Assembly: GCF_000159095.1 (NCBI RefSeq)
Contig: NZ_GG666296.1
Span: 60,319-124,318, forward strand
DNA from: Anaerococcus tetradius ATCC 35098
GTDB lineage: Bacteria; Bacillota; Clostridia; Tissierellales; Peptoniphilaceae
Length of the DNA: 64,000 bases
Reading direction: 5' to 3'
Positions 35,896 through 43,704 of the stretch are shown piece by piece (position 1 is the first letter of the stretch; every line of letters begins with the position of its first letter). Position numbers and translations under genes: made by a program. Under the pieces are notes generated by a model. That model was not told where the DNA came from. It worked only from the letters and a program-made list of their open reading frames with translations, and did not search any database.

Positions 35896-36745
35896 AATCT
35901 AACCATGGATTAAGCTTTAGCTTATCTTCCTTTTTTATTACTTCATCCATTGACCCTGACCTATAACCTTCCAAATCTAAATTTACATATTTAAAACCGA
36001 GCTTTTTTAGGGTCTTTACAATCTCACTTGTATTTTTGAAAACTACATCAAAATCATCCTTATCTACTTCAATCCTGCTATTATCCCCATAGACTCTAAC
36101 ACGAACATTTTTAAGTCCCAAACTTTTAAGGAAGGCTTCAGCCTTATTGATAGAATCGAACTTTTGTGTATCTATTAGTTGGTTATAGGGAAATCTCGTC
36201 GCAAGGCAAGGAGCGGATGGTCTCTTGTAAACTTCTAAGCCTAACTCCTTGGCATAGGCTCTAACCATTTTTTTACTAAAGCCAGCGTCTTTTAGTGGGC
36301 TTATTACTCCCTTATCATTAAGGGCCCTAACACCAGGTCTAAAAACCTTGTAATCATCTAGGTTCGACCCATCTACTACATGCTTATAACCCAGCTCATC
36401 TCTAAGCTTAAAGGCTTGTTCAAATAGAAAGCTCTTGCAGTGATAGCACCTATCTATACTGTTATTTTTGATGTGATCATTATCAAAAACATCTATATTA
36501 ACAATCCTTAGCTCTACATCCATCTCATCAGCTAAGTTTTGAGCATTTTCTAAGTCGCCATCTGGTGTAGTATTAGTATTATACATAATAGCTACAATGT
36601 CGTTTCTTTTCTTTCTAAAATCACTCGCAAGCTTTAAGATGAGGCTTGAATCTACTCCTCCAGAGAAGGCTAGGACAAACTTATCTTCTAATAAGTCTTT
36701 GATTATCTTATCTAACTTTTCTTTTTGTGAATTAAAATTTTCCAT
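35888..36745 (-). CDS. larE: LarE, ATP-dependent sulfur insertase of the nickel-pincer cofactor
   Basis: Adenylates the substrate carboxylate and installs sulfur. The 285-residue protein has the PP-loop SGGVDSS (residues 28-34). It carries the conserved active-site cysteine in RPSAPCLATRF (Cys180) and also a CYHC pair (Cys100, Cys103). In the single-cysteine type the active-site cysteine is sacrificed as sulfur donor. Three such cysteines are found in LarE proteins that bind a [4Fe-4S] cluster, so this copy may be the cluster type. First gene of the operon, behind AAGGAA. Confidence 0.93.
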   Translation of the reverse strand: MENFNSQKEKLDKIIKDLLEDKFVLAFSGGVDSSLILKLASDFRKKRNDIVAIMYNTNTTPDGDLENAQNLADEMDVELRIVNIDVFDNDHIKNNSIDRCYHCKSFLFEQAFKLRDELGYKHVVDGSNLDDYKVFRPGVRALNDKGVISPLKDAGFSKKMVRAYAKELGLEVYKRPSAPCLATRFPYNQLIDTQKFDSINKAEAFLKSLGLKNVRVRVYGDNSRIEVDKDDFDVVFKNTSEIVKTLKKLGFKYVNLDLEGYRSGSMDEVIKKEDKLKLNPWLDYE

Positions 36746-36765
36746 ATTCTTCCTTACTTCAAAAC

Positions 36766-36793
36766 AAAAAAGGGCATAGGATTACCTAGACCC
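36766..36793 (-). promoter_or_regulatory. Attenuator-like hairpin in the larE leader
   Basis: On the minus strand GGG-TC-TAGG-TAAT-CCTA-TG-CCC forms a hairpin followed by six T, ending about 20 bases before the larE start codon. Upstream in the leader a second hairpin GCCAG / CTGGC (about 36823-36839) and a TTTTAGCTAAAA palindrome could provide an alternative fold. No known riboswitch class was recognised. Confidence 0.55.
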
Positions 36794-36845
36794 TCATGGT
36801 TGTATTTTAGTTTTAGCTAAAAGCCAGCTTCATACTGGCAGTCTT

Positions 36846-36874
36846 ATATTAACACATAAAAAAAACTAGGTCAA
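36846..36874 (-). promoter_or_regulatory. Promoter of the larE operon
   Basis: Minus-strand TTGACC (36874 to 36869) and TAATAT (36851 to 36846) with a 17-base spacer. This gives a leader of about 95 bases containing two hairpins. Confidence 0.7.
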
Positions 36875-36916
36875 GGTGTTGAAATTATGATAAAATATAA
36901 TGATAAGGAGACATGT

Positions 36917-37363
36917 ATGAAAATTGTAGTGATAGATGGTCAAGGTGGATCAATAGGTGCCAGCCTAATAAGTAAAATTAAAAAGAATAATATAGAAGCT
37001 CTTGTCTATGGACTTGGAACAAACTATTTTTCAAGCAAGGCCATGAAAAAAGCAGGGGCGGATGTAATAGCGACCGGAGAAAATGCAATTGTTGTAAATA
37101 CTAAAGATGCAGACTTTATAATGGGAACAACAGGCATAGTCATAAGCGACTCCCTCCACGGAGAAATCAGCAAAAAAATTTCAAGAGCTATAGGAAAGGC
37201 TAAAGCCACAAGGATATTAATCCCCTTTGATTGTTGCAGGACTTATATAGTAACAAAAGAAAAAGCTTCCATAGAAGAGTTACTAGATAGTGCTGTTACA
37301 AAACTTGTTTATGAAATGACAAAAGAAAAAGGGCCTTGTGATAGCCCTGATATATGTAAATAG
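36917..37363 (+). CDS. DUF3842 family protein
   Basis: A 149-residue protein matching DUF3842: MKIVVIDGQGGSIGASLISKI (a Rossmann-like glycine-rich start), YGLGTNYFSSKAMKKAGADVIATGENAIVVN and GIVISDSLHGEISKKISRAIGKAKATRILIPF. Function unknown. I place the start at 36917 behind AAGGAG; the frame from 36887 lacks a ribosome-binding site. It is divergent from the larE operon, and several cysteines lie at its C terminus (CC near residue 107, GPCDSPDIC at the end). A role in metal or redox chemistry is possible but not shown. Confidence 0.85.
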   Translation: MKIVVIDGQGGSIGASLISKIKKNNIEALVYGLGTNYFSSKAMKKAGADVIATGENAIVVNTKDADFIMGTTGIVISDSLHGEISKKISRAIGKAKATRILIPFDCCRTYIVTKEKASIEELLDSAVTKLVYEMTKEKGPCDSPDICK

Positions 37364-37520
37364 CTCCAAGAGGAGCTATACATAAACATGTATCTAGTGT
37401 TAACGATACTTGTAATGCATTAATATTGTACTTAATTTAAAAGAAAAAAGCAATTAATATCTTACTTAACAGATTATAAGCTTTGTGTTAGAATGTTAAT
37501 AGGAAAACTAAGGAGAATTT

Positions 37521-38504
37521 ATGAAAATTAACGTTAAGAAATTGATAGCCTTGGCTATAACTTTGCTAGTCCTCGTTATGTCGGGCTTTGCCAAAGATAA
37601 AGAAAATGAAGCCAAGGAAAGTTTAAGGGGTAAGTACCTAAAAAGCCTTACAGATTTTTCTGATTATACAGAAGAAGTAATCCAAGGTAGCAACCCTAAA
37701 GAAAAAATAAAAGTGGTAGATGTCGATGGGGTCATTAAAGCAGATGATGCAAATGACTTTGTAGTAAGTGAACTAAAGGATGCCAAAGATGATCCTTTGG
37801 TTAAGGGAGTAATCTTAAATGTAAACTCTCCAGGAGGATCAGTCTATGCCTCAGAGCGTATAGCTAACGCAATCAAGGCCCTAAAGAAGGCTAAAAAACC
37901 AGTTTACACTGTAATGGGACAGATGGCAGCAAGCGGTGGATATTATATATCTGCTCCAACTAATAGGATTTATGCTTCAAATGAAACATGGACAGGTTCA
38001 ATTGGTGTAATCATTCAATCTTATTCCCTCCAAGGTCTTTTTGACAAATACGGAATAAAGGAACAAAATATCACAACTGGCAAGATGAAAGATGCTGGAA
38101 GCCAGGGTAGAGATATGAACAAGGAAGAGAAGGAATACTTCCAAGGACTCGTTAATTCTGCCTTTGATAGATTTGTAAAGATAGTTGTAGAAGGCAGGGG
38201 ACTTTCTGAAAAAGAAGTTAGAAAAATCGCAGATGGTAGGGTCTATGATGGCAGCCAAGCCCTATCCCTAGGTTTAGTTGATAAGATAGGTGATATTGAT
38301 TCAGCTATTAGCGATATGATTAGTGATAATAAGTTAGGTGATCCTATGGTTATAAGAAATGATAATGTAATGGGCTCGCTTTCTTCTTTATTCTCCAAGG
38401 CCAGGGACCTAAGAAAGAGTTATTCAGACCTAGCCGTTCTTGAGAAGCTTATGAAGGAAAATAATATAGGTCCAATGTATTTGTATGGAGCTTACCATGA
38501 CTGA
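37521..38504 (+). CDS. sppA: Signal peptide peptidase SppA, S49 family
   Basis: Membrane-anchored serine protease that degrades released signal peptides. The 327-residue protein has one N-terminal membrane helix, the oxyanion segment NVNSPGGSVYASERI, the nucleophile Ser138 in MAASGGYYIS, the TGSIGVI motif and the general-base lysine region TTGKMKDAGS (Lys188/Lys190). The short, single-domain form is typical of Gram-positive bacteria. The ribosome-binding site is AAGGAG. The stop overlaps the start of the RDD gene. Confidence 0.94.
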   Translation: MKINVKKLIALAITLLVLVMSGFAKDKENEAKESLRGKYLKSLTDFSDYTEEVIQGSNPKEKIKVVDVDGVIKADDANDFVVSELKDAKDDPLVKGVILNVNSPGGSVYASERIANAIKALKKAKKPVYTVMGQMAASGGYYISAPTNRIYASNETWTGSIGVIIQSYSLQGLFDKYGIKEQNITTGKMKDAGSQGRDMNKEEKEYFQGLVNSAFDRFVKIVVEGRGLSEKEVRKIADGRVYDGSQALSLGLVDKIGDIDSAISDMISDNKLGDPMVIRNDNVMGSLSSLFSKARDLRKSYSDLAVLEKLMKENNIGPMYLYGAYHD

Positions 38505-38982
38505 GCTAAAGGAAGTGAGAGCAATGGATGATTTTAGGGAAAGAGATTATCCTTACTCTTATGCTGGATTCTTTTTAAGACTAGTGGCTTTTTTGATAGA
38601 CATGATGGTAGTCTATGCTTTGTTTAATATCCTAAAGGTCTTTGTCCCTTTTGATATTAAGGCTTCGGTATTTTCCTTTACTATCGAAGAAATTCTAAAG
38701 ACCCTTCTAACCCTTGCCTATTTTTCTTTGATGACCTTTTTTACAGGGGGAAGAACCCTAGGCAAGATGCTTTTAGGTCTTAGGGTAATATCTCTTAGCT
38801 CGGATAAACTTAGCTTTTCACAAGTAGTCCTAAGAGAAATTTGCGGTAGATATGTCCAAAACAAATTTAAGCTTATTTATATAATTGTAGGAATTAGTCC
38901 TAAAAAACAAAGCTTATTTGACATCCTTCTTGATACAACAGTAGTTAAGGAAGATTTGTTTAGACATTTGTACGAAAAATAA
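38497..38982 (+). CDS. RDD family membrane protein
   Basis: A protein of about 161 residues with the RDD signature: YAGFFLRLVAFLIDMMVVYALF (arginine and aspartate in the first helix), a second helix near ILKTLLTLAYFSLMTFF, then GGRTLGKMLLGLRVI. Function of the family is not settled; some members are Na+/H+ antiporters. Start is uncertain: ATG at 38497 overlaps the sppA stop, and ATG at 38524 has a better AAAGGAAG site. Confidence 0.85.
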   Translation: MTELKEVRAMDDFRERDYPYSYAGFFLRLVAFLIDMMVVYALFNILKVFVPFDIKASVFSFTIEEILKTLLTLAYFSLMTFFTGGRTLGKMLLGLRVISLSSDKLSFSQVVLREICGRYVQNKFKLIYIIVGISPKKQSLFDILLDTTVVKEDLFRHLYEK

Positions 38983-39012
38983 AATAAAATTTGATAAAAA
39001 AATAAATATAAA

Positions 39013-39053
39013 CAGCAAGAATTTATAAGAATCGCTAGTTCTTGCTGTTTTTT
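39013..39053 (+). terminator. Terminator of sppA-RDD operon
   Basis: Stem CAGCAAGAA / TTCTTGCTG with a 17-base loop, followed by six T. Confidence 0.88.
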
Positions 39054-39067
39054 CTTGTTTTAAAAAA

Positions 39068-39124
39068 CCACAAGATATGGTATGATAATAAGCGATTGAG
39101 ATAAAAAAGCACTATATCTAGTAT
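39068..39124. promoter_or_regulatory. Pair of NrdR boxes upstream of nrdA
   Basis: CCACAAGATATGGTAT (39068-39083) and GCACTATATCTAGTAT (39109-39124) match the 16-base NrdR consensus acaCwAtATaTwGtgT at about 12 and 13 positions. Centres are 41 bp apart, about four helical turns; three turns is more usual. A TATGAT/GATAAT -10 overlaps the end of the first box. Confidence 0.65.
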
Positions 39125-39157
39125 AGATTTATATATAACTAATAGCAAGGAGAGCTT

Positions 39158-41686
39158 ATGGAGATAATTAAAAGAGATGGAACTAGGGCTAGCTTCGAAA
39201 GAGTTAAGATAGAAAAGGCAATAGCCAAAGCCTTTAATTCGGTTGACAGTATTATAAGCAAGGATGATTTGGAAAAAATGTCCAAGAGGATAGAAGAAAC
39301 TATAAGAGAAAAATATCCAAAAGATCATATAGTGAGTGTCGAAGAAATTCAAGACTTGGTGGAACTTACCCTAATTGACGAAAACTATTATAGGGAAGTT
39401 AAATCTTTTATCCTCTATCGTGCCAAACACAATATGGACAGGAAAATTATAGGAGATTTTTCCAAGTATATAAGTGATAAAGAGGTTCTAGCCATTATAA
39501 CAAGGATTCAAACAGAGTTTGATAATCAAAGATATCCTATAGAATCCCTTCTTTTTAAGTTCGAATCCTTCCTTAAAGCTAATATGACAGAAGAAGACAT
39601 GCTAAAGGCTATAACTAGGGCTGCAAGCGAGCTTACTAGCAAGGAAGCTCCTGATTGGGAAATTATTGCAGCTAGATTTTTGATGTATCAAATAAATCTT
39701 GAGATAGAAAAAAGTGAGGAGAGATACGAACTTTTTGACTTTAAAGCTAAGATAGCTTTTCTTACGGAAAATGGACTCTATGGCAAGTATATCCTAGAAA
39801 ATTACAGCAAAGATGAGATAGACGAGCTAGAAAGCTATATGGACTTTACTAGGGATGATATTTTCACCTACTCTGGTCTAGACTTGGTCAAAAAGAGATA
39901 TCTAATTACCAACCATCAAGGAGATTTAATTGAAAAGGTTCAAGAGATGTTTATGGGAATAGCCATGCACCTTGCCATTCCTGAGAAAGATAAGATATCT
40001 TTTGCGAAAAGACTCTATGATATCCTATCAACCCTCAAAGCAACCATGGCTACACCAACTATGACTAATGCGAGAAAGCCTTTCAACCAACTATCCTCTT
40101 GCTTCATAGATACAGTTCCAGACACCTTAAAGGGAATTTATAGATCCATTACCAACTTTGCAGAAGTTTCTAAGCATGGGGGTGGTATGGGCCTTTATTT
40201 TGGAAAAGTAAGGGCTAATGGCTCAGATATTCGTGGCTTTGAGGGAGTTGCAGGTGGAGTCATCCGATGGATAAGACTTGCTAACGACACAGCTGTTGCA
40301 GTAGATCAACTTGGAGTAAGACAAGGGGCAGTTGCAGTTTATCTTGATATTTGGCATAAAGATATGCCAGAATTTTTGGGGCTAAGGACAAACAACGGAG
40401 ATGACAGGATGAAGGCTCATGACGTCTTTCCTGGAGTATGCGTGCCAGATCTATTCTGGAGACTAACCCGTGATGATATAAATGCAGATTGGCACATGTT
40501 TGACCCTCATGAAGTCGAGAAAAAATACGGCAAGGCCATAGAAGATACCTATGGAGAAGAATTCGAGGACTTTTACAAAAAACTTGTAGAAGATAAGGAT
40601 ATATCAAGAAGAACTATGTCTGTAAAAGATATGGTAAGACTTTTGATTAAGTCTTGGACTGAAACAGGCACTCCTTTTATCTTTAATAGAGATGCTGTAA
40701 ATAGATTAAATCCAAACAAGCACATGGGTATGATTTACTCATCAAATCTTTGTACAGAAATTGCCCAAAATATGAGCCCATCAGAGTCAGTTTCAACTGA
40801 AATTATAGACGAGAATGGAGATACAATTATAGTAAATAAGACAAGACCTGGAGATTTTGTCGAGTGTAACCTAGCAAGTCTAACCCTAGGAAAAGTCGAT
40901 GTAAATGACGCCTCAGAGCTTGAAGAAACTGTAAGAACTGTAGTAAGGGCCCTTGATAATGTAATTGACCTAAACTACTATCCAACTCCATATGCTAAGG
41001 TAACCAACAAAAAATATAGGGCCATAGGCCTTGGCACAAGCGGTTATCATCATATGCTTGTTAAAAACGACATTAGCTGGCAAAATGAACAAGCTCACGG
41101 AGAATTTGTAGATAGGGTTTATGAAGATATAAACTATTATGCTATCAAAGAATCTTTAGAAATCGCTAAGGAAAAAGGAGCCTATTCTTGCTTTGAAGGA
41201 AGCGATTGGGAAAGCGGAGCCTACTTCGACCTAAGAGACTATAAGAGCCAAAGATGGGAAGAATTAAGAGGCGAAATTAAGCGACATGGTCTAAGAAATG
41301 GTTACCTAATGGCCATAGCCCCAACAGGATCAACTTCGATTATATCTGGTACATCTGCAGGAGTAGACCCAATCATGAGTCGTTACTTCCTAGAAGAAAA
41401 AAAGGGTGCAATTGTTCCAAGGGTTGCTCCAGGACTTACCACAAAGACCTTCTGGTTTTACGAAAATGCCCACGACATAGACCAAAATATATCTATGAGA
41501 ATGGCAGGCATAAGACAAAGACACATCGATCAAGCCCAATCAGTAAATATTTACATCACCACAGAATATTCCATGAGGCAGCTACTAAACATCTATATAA
41601 GTGCCTGGGAAAGTGGAGTTAAGTCTATTTATTATGTGAGGGGAAAGAGTCAGGAAGTGGAGGAATGTGATTCCTGTGCAAGTTAG
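39158..41686 (+). CDS. nrdA: Ribonucleoside-diphosphate reductase, alpha subunit (class I)
   Basis: Large subunit that reduces ribonucleotides. The 842-residue protein has an N-terminal ATP-cone (MEIIKRDGTRASFERVKIEKAIAKAF). Active-site cysteines occur in LSSCFI, in SSNLCTEI (the thiyl-radical position) and in ECNLASL. The motif APTGSTSIISGTSAGVDPI follows, and a C-terminal CDSCAS pair regenerates the enzyme. Two NrdR boxes precede it. The beta subunit lies about 900 bases downstream, separated by two small membrane-protein genes, one in opposite orientation. Confidence 0.96.
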   Translation: MEIIKRDGTRASFERVKIEKAIAKAFNSVDSIISKDDLEKMSKRIEETIREKYPKDHIVSVEEIQDLVELTLIDENYYREVKSFILYRAKHNMDRKIIGDFSKYISDKEVLAIITRIQTEFDNQRYPIESLLFKFESFLKANMTEEDMLKAITRAASELTSKEAPDWEIIAARFLMYQINLEIEKSEERYELFDFKAKIAFLTENGLYGKYILENYSKDEIDELESYMDFTRDDIFTYSGLDLVKKRYLITNHQGDLIEKVQEMFMGIAMHLAIPEKDKISFAKRLYDILSTLKATMATPTMTNARKPFNQLSSCFIDTVPDTLKGIYRSITNFAEVSKHGGGMGLYFGKVRANGSDIRGFEGVAGGVIRWIRLANDTAVAVDQLGVRQGAVAVYLDIWHKDMPEFLGLRTNNGDDRMKAHDVFPGVCVPDLFWRLTRDDINADWHMFDPHEVEKKYGKAIEDTYGEEFEDFYKKLVEDKDISRRTMSVKDMVRLLIKSWTETGTPFIFNRDAVNRLNPNKHMGMIYSSNLCTEIAQNMSPSESVSTEIIDENGDTIIVNKTRPGDFVECNLASLTLGKVDVNDASELEETVRTVVRALDNVIDLNYYPTPYAKVTNKKYRAIGLGTSGYHHMLVKNDISWQNEQAHGEFVDRVYEDINYYAIKESLEIAKEKGAYSCFEGSDWESGAYFDLRDYKSQRWEELRGEIKRHGLRNGYLMAIAPTGSTSIISGTSAGVDPIMSRYFLEEKKGAIVPRVAPGLTTKTFWFYENAHDIDQNISMRMAGIRQRHIDQAQSVNIYITTEYSMRQLLNIYISAWESGVKSIYYVRGKSQEVEECDSCAS

Positions 41687-41757
41687 AAAACAAAAAAAGT
41701 AGTTAGTAGTATTTCGCAGTTAATGAAATATTGTGAAATTTAAAAATAAATAAGAAA

Positions 41758-41836
41758 AAGAAAAGACCATTGGAAAGGGCCCAAAGCTAGGCTAAAACTA
41801 ACTTTGTGCCTATTCCACAGAGGTCTTTTATTTTTC
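41758..41836. terminator. Bidirectional terminator between nrdA and a small membrane protein gene
   Basis: AAAAGACC (plus-strand left arm) pairs with GGTCTTTT (right arm), with an inner CAAAG / CTTTG stem. T runs occur on both strands. It separates nrdA from the minus-strand gene ending at 41828. Confidence 0.8.
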
Positions 41837-42211
41837 TTTAAGGGCAGATAGGCCATCTAAGATGAAATTTATTACAAAATATCCAAGCCCCAAGTAAATC
41901 CTATTGAATTTATATTTATCATTTATAAAGCTAAAGGATTTTATACCGAGTTTTTCTTGGATGATAGATAAAATAAGGATTAGGAAAATCGAAATAAGAA
42001 GGGCTATAATCATATTTATCTTAGACTTCTTAGAAAGATGAACCAATCCTCTTTCCCTAAAGATAGCAAATGTAAATAAAAGCATAAAAAATACTAGCAG
42101 GCCCCTAGGGATTTCTATAAAAAAACCAACTATTAAAGCCAATAAATACAATATTCCACTTATAAAAATCATGCCGACTCCTTTTTGTTTTATTATATCA
42201 AAAACTTTCAA
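41828..42211 (-). CDS. Small integral membrane protein of unknown function
   Basis: A 127-residue protein with three or four hydrophobic segments (about residues 12-32, 36-52, 66-86 and a weaker one near 105-120) and no family motif that I recognise. Composition and codon use look like its neighbours. It is inserted in minus orientation between nrdA and the holin-like gene, with its start at 42211 facing a divergent promoter. Whether it relates to nucleotide reduction is unknown. Confidence 0.6.
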   Translation of the reverse strand: MKVFDIIKQKGVGMIFISGILYLLALIVGFFIEIPRGLLVFFMLLFTFAIFRERGLVHLSKKSKINMIIALLISIFLILILSIIQEKLGIKSFSFINDKYKFNRIYLGLGYFVINFILDGLSALKEK

Positions 42212-42213
42212 TC

Positions 42214-42241
42214 TTGCCCTTATTTTTTATTCTAATATAAT
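42214..42241 (+). promoter_or_regulatory. Candidate promoter of the holin-like gene and nrdB
   Basis: TTGCCC (42214-42219) and TATAAT (42236-42241), 16 bases apart. No NrdR box is seen here, so nrdB may be controlled differently from nrdA. Confidence 0.5.
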
Positions 42242-42267
42242 AATATCAAAAGAAAAAAGGAGATTTT

Positions 42268-42594
42268 ATGGTTCTATTTGTAGCAAATGCCCTAGCCTTA
42301 TGGCTTATGAGCAATTTTATTTCACATATTTCATTTGATAAACCATCTGCCCTAGTTCTAACGGCAGTGGTATTAACTATATTACAGAAAATTGTCACAC
42401 CTGTTCTAAAGTTTTTATCATTTCCTATAAGTTTCTTAACTTTGGGCTTGTTTAACCTAGTGATAAATGCTTTTGTCTTGTATCTGGCATTCAAATTTGT
42501 AGACGGTGCTAATATTGATAGCCACCTAGGAAGTCTTGTTGTAGCAAGTGTTATCCTTTCAATAATAGTATCTAGCGTACAATATATTTTATAA
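42268..42594 (+). CDS. Phage holin family (4-TM, superfamily IV) protein
   Basis: A 108-residue protein with four hydrophobic helices and the family pattern ALALWLMSNFIS, VVLTILQKIVTPVLKFLSFPISFLTLGLFNLVINAFVLYLA. Chromosomal members are common in Firmicutes and are not necessarily lytic. No phage genes are nearby. It ends 10 bases before nrdB and shares its operon. The ribosome-binding site is AAGGAG. Confidence 0.85.
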   Translation: MVLFVANALALWLMSNFISHISFDKPSALVLTAVVLTILQKIVTPVLKFLSFPISFLTLGLFNLVINAFVLYLAFKFVDGANIDSHLGSLVVASVILSIIVSSVQYIL

Positions 42595-42604
42595 GGAGTA
42601 AAAA

Positions 42605-43663
42605 ATGGAAGAAAGTAAAAAAAGAGAAGTCGCTAAACGTGGTATCTTCAATGAGGATGGAGATATAGACCTTGGCAAGAGAAAAATCATCCAAGGAAAT
42701 ACTACCAACTTAAATGATTTCAACAACTTAAAATATACATGGACAAGTGATTGGTATAGGCAAGCAATGAATAATTTCTGGATACCGGAGGAGATTAACC
42801 TAAACCAAGATATCAAGGATTATAGAAAGCTTGACCAATACGAGAAAAAGGCTTACGACAGGATTCTTTCCTTCCTAACCTATCTTGATTCAATCCAAAC
42901 AGCCAACCTACCAAACCTACAAACCTACATCACAGCAAACGAGATTAATCTTTGCCTATCAATTCAAACCTACCAAGAATCAATCCATTCTCAATCTTAT
43001 TCCTATATCTTAGATACAATTTGTTCGCCTGAAGAAAGAACAAGGATCCTTTACCTATGGAAGGAAGATGAACACCTCCTAAAGAGAAATGAATTTATAG
43101 GAGAGCAATACAATGAATTTTTGGAAAATGATGATGAATTTAGATTCATGAAAGTCCTTGTGGCCAACTATATTCTAGAAGGAATCTATTTCTATTCAGG
43201 CTTCTCCTTCTTCTACAATCTAGGGAGAAACGGCAAAATGCCAGGAACTGTCCAAGAGATAAGATACATCAACAGGGACGAAAACACCCACCTTTGGCTC
43301 TTTAGGTCTCTGATAAACGACCTTAAAAAAGAAAGAGAAGACCTCTTTGTACCAGAGCTTCAAAATTATTATAGGAATATGCTAAAAGAGGGTGTAGAAC
43401 AAGAAATAGCCTGGGGTAAATACGCCATAGGCAATGAAATAGCAGGTCTTAACGAAAAGATGATAGAAGATTATATAAAATATTTAGGCAATCTTAGGGC
43501 CAAGGGCCTAGGTCTTGAAGCTCTCTATGAAGGATTCGATGAAATTCCAGAATCTATGAAATGGGTTGACGAATACTCAGATCCAAACGGAGTAAAAACT
43601 GACTTCTTCGAAGCCAAGGTAACAGCCTACTCTAAATCATCAATCATAGAAGACGACCTATAA
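42605..43663 (+). CDS. nrdB: Ribonucleoside-diphosphate reductase, beta subunit (class I)
   Basis: Radical-generating small subunit, 352 residues. The full set of metal ligands is visible: Asp95 (YLDSIQ), Glu125 and His128 (QESIHSQSY), Glu192 (NYILEGIYF), Glu226 and His229 (NRDENTHLW). The radical tyrosine is Tyr132. This argues for a canonical class I tyrosyl-radical enzyme rather than a tyrosine-free variant. It follows the holin-like gene by 10 bases. A perfect terminator ends the operon. Confidence 0.96.
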   Translation: MEESKKREVAKRGIFNEDGDIDLGKRKIIQGNTTNLNDFNNLKYTWTSDWYRQAMNNFWIPEEINLNQDIKDYRKLDQYEKKAYDRILSFLTYLDSIQTANLPNLQTYITANEINLCLSIQTYQESIHSQSYSYILDTICSPEERTRILYLWKEDEHLLKRNEFIGEQYNEFLENDDEFRFMKVLVANYILEGIYFYSGFSFFYNLGRNGKMPGTVQEIRYINRDENTHLWLFRSLINDLKKEREDLFVPELQNYYRNMLKEGVEQEIAWGKYAIGNEIAGLNEKMIEDYIKYLGNLRAKGLGLEALYEGFDEIPESMKWVDEYSDPNGVKTDFFEAKVTAYSKSSIIEDDL

Positions 43664-43669
43664 AATAAA

Positions 43670-43704
43670 GCCGACTTAAGCTAAGCTTAAGTCGGCGATT
43701 TTTT
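43670..43704. terminator. Bidirectional terminator between nrdB and the symporter gene
   Basis: A perfect 12-bp stem GCCGACTTAAGC / GCTTAAGTCGGC with a three-base loop, followed by GA and six T on the plus strand and by A-rich sequence on the other side. Confidence 0.93.

Noticed and set aside
37362-37377. AGCTCC/GGAGCT hairpin after the DUF3842 gene as a terminator
   Set aside because: No T run follows on either strand, so I do not call it an intrinsic terminator.
42268-42594. Holin-like gene as a sign of a prophage
   Set aside because: No other phage gene is nearby; four-helix members of this family are ordinary chromosomal genes in Firmicutes.
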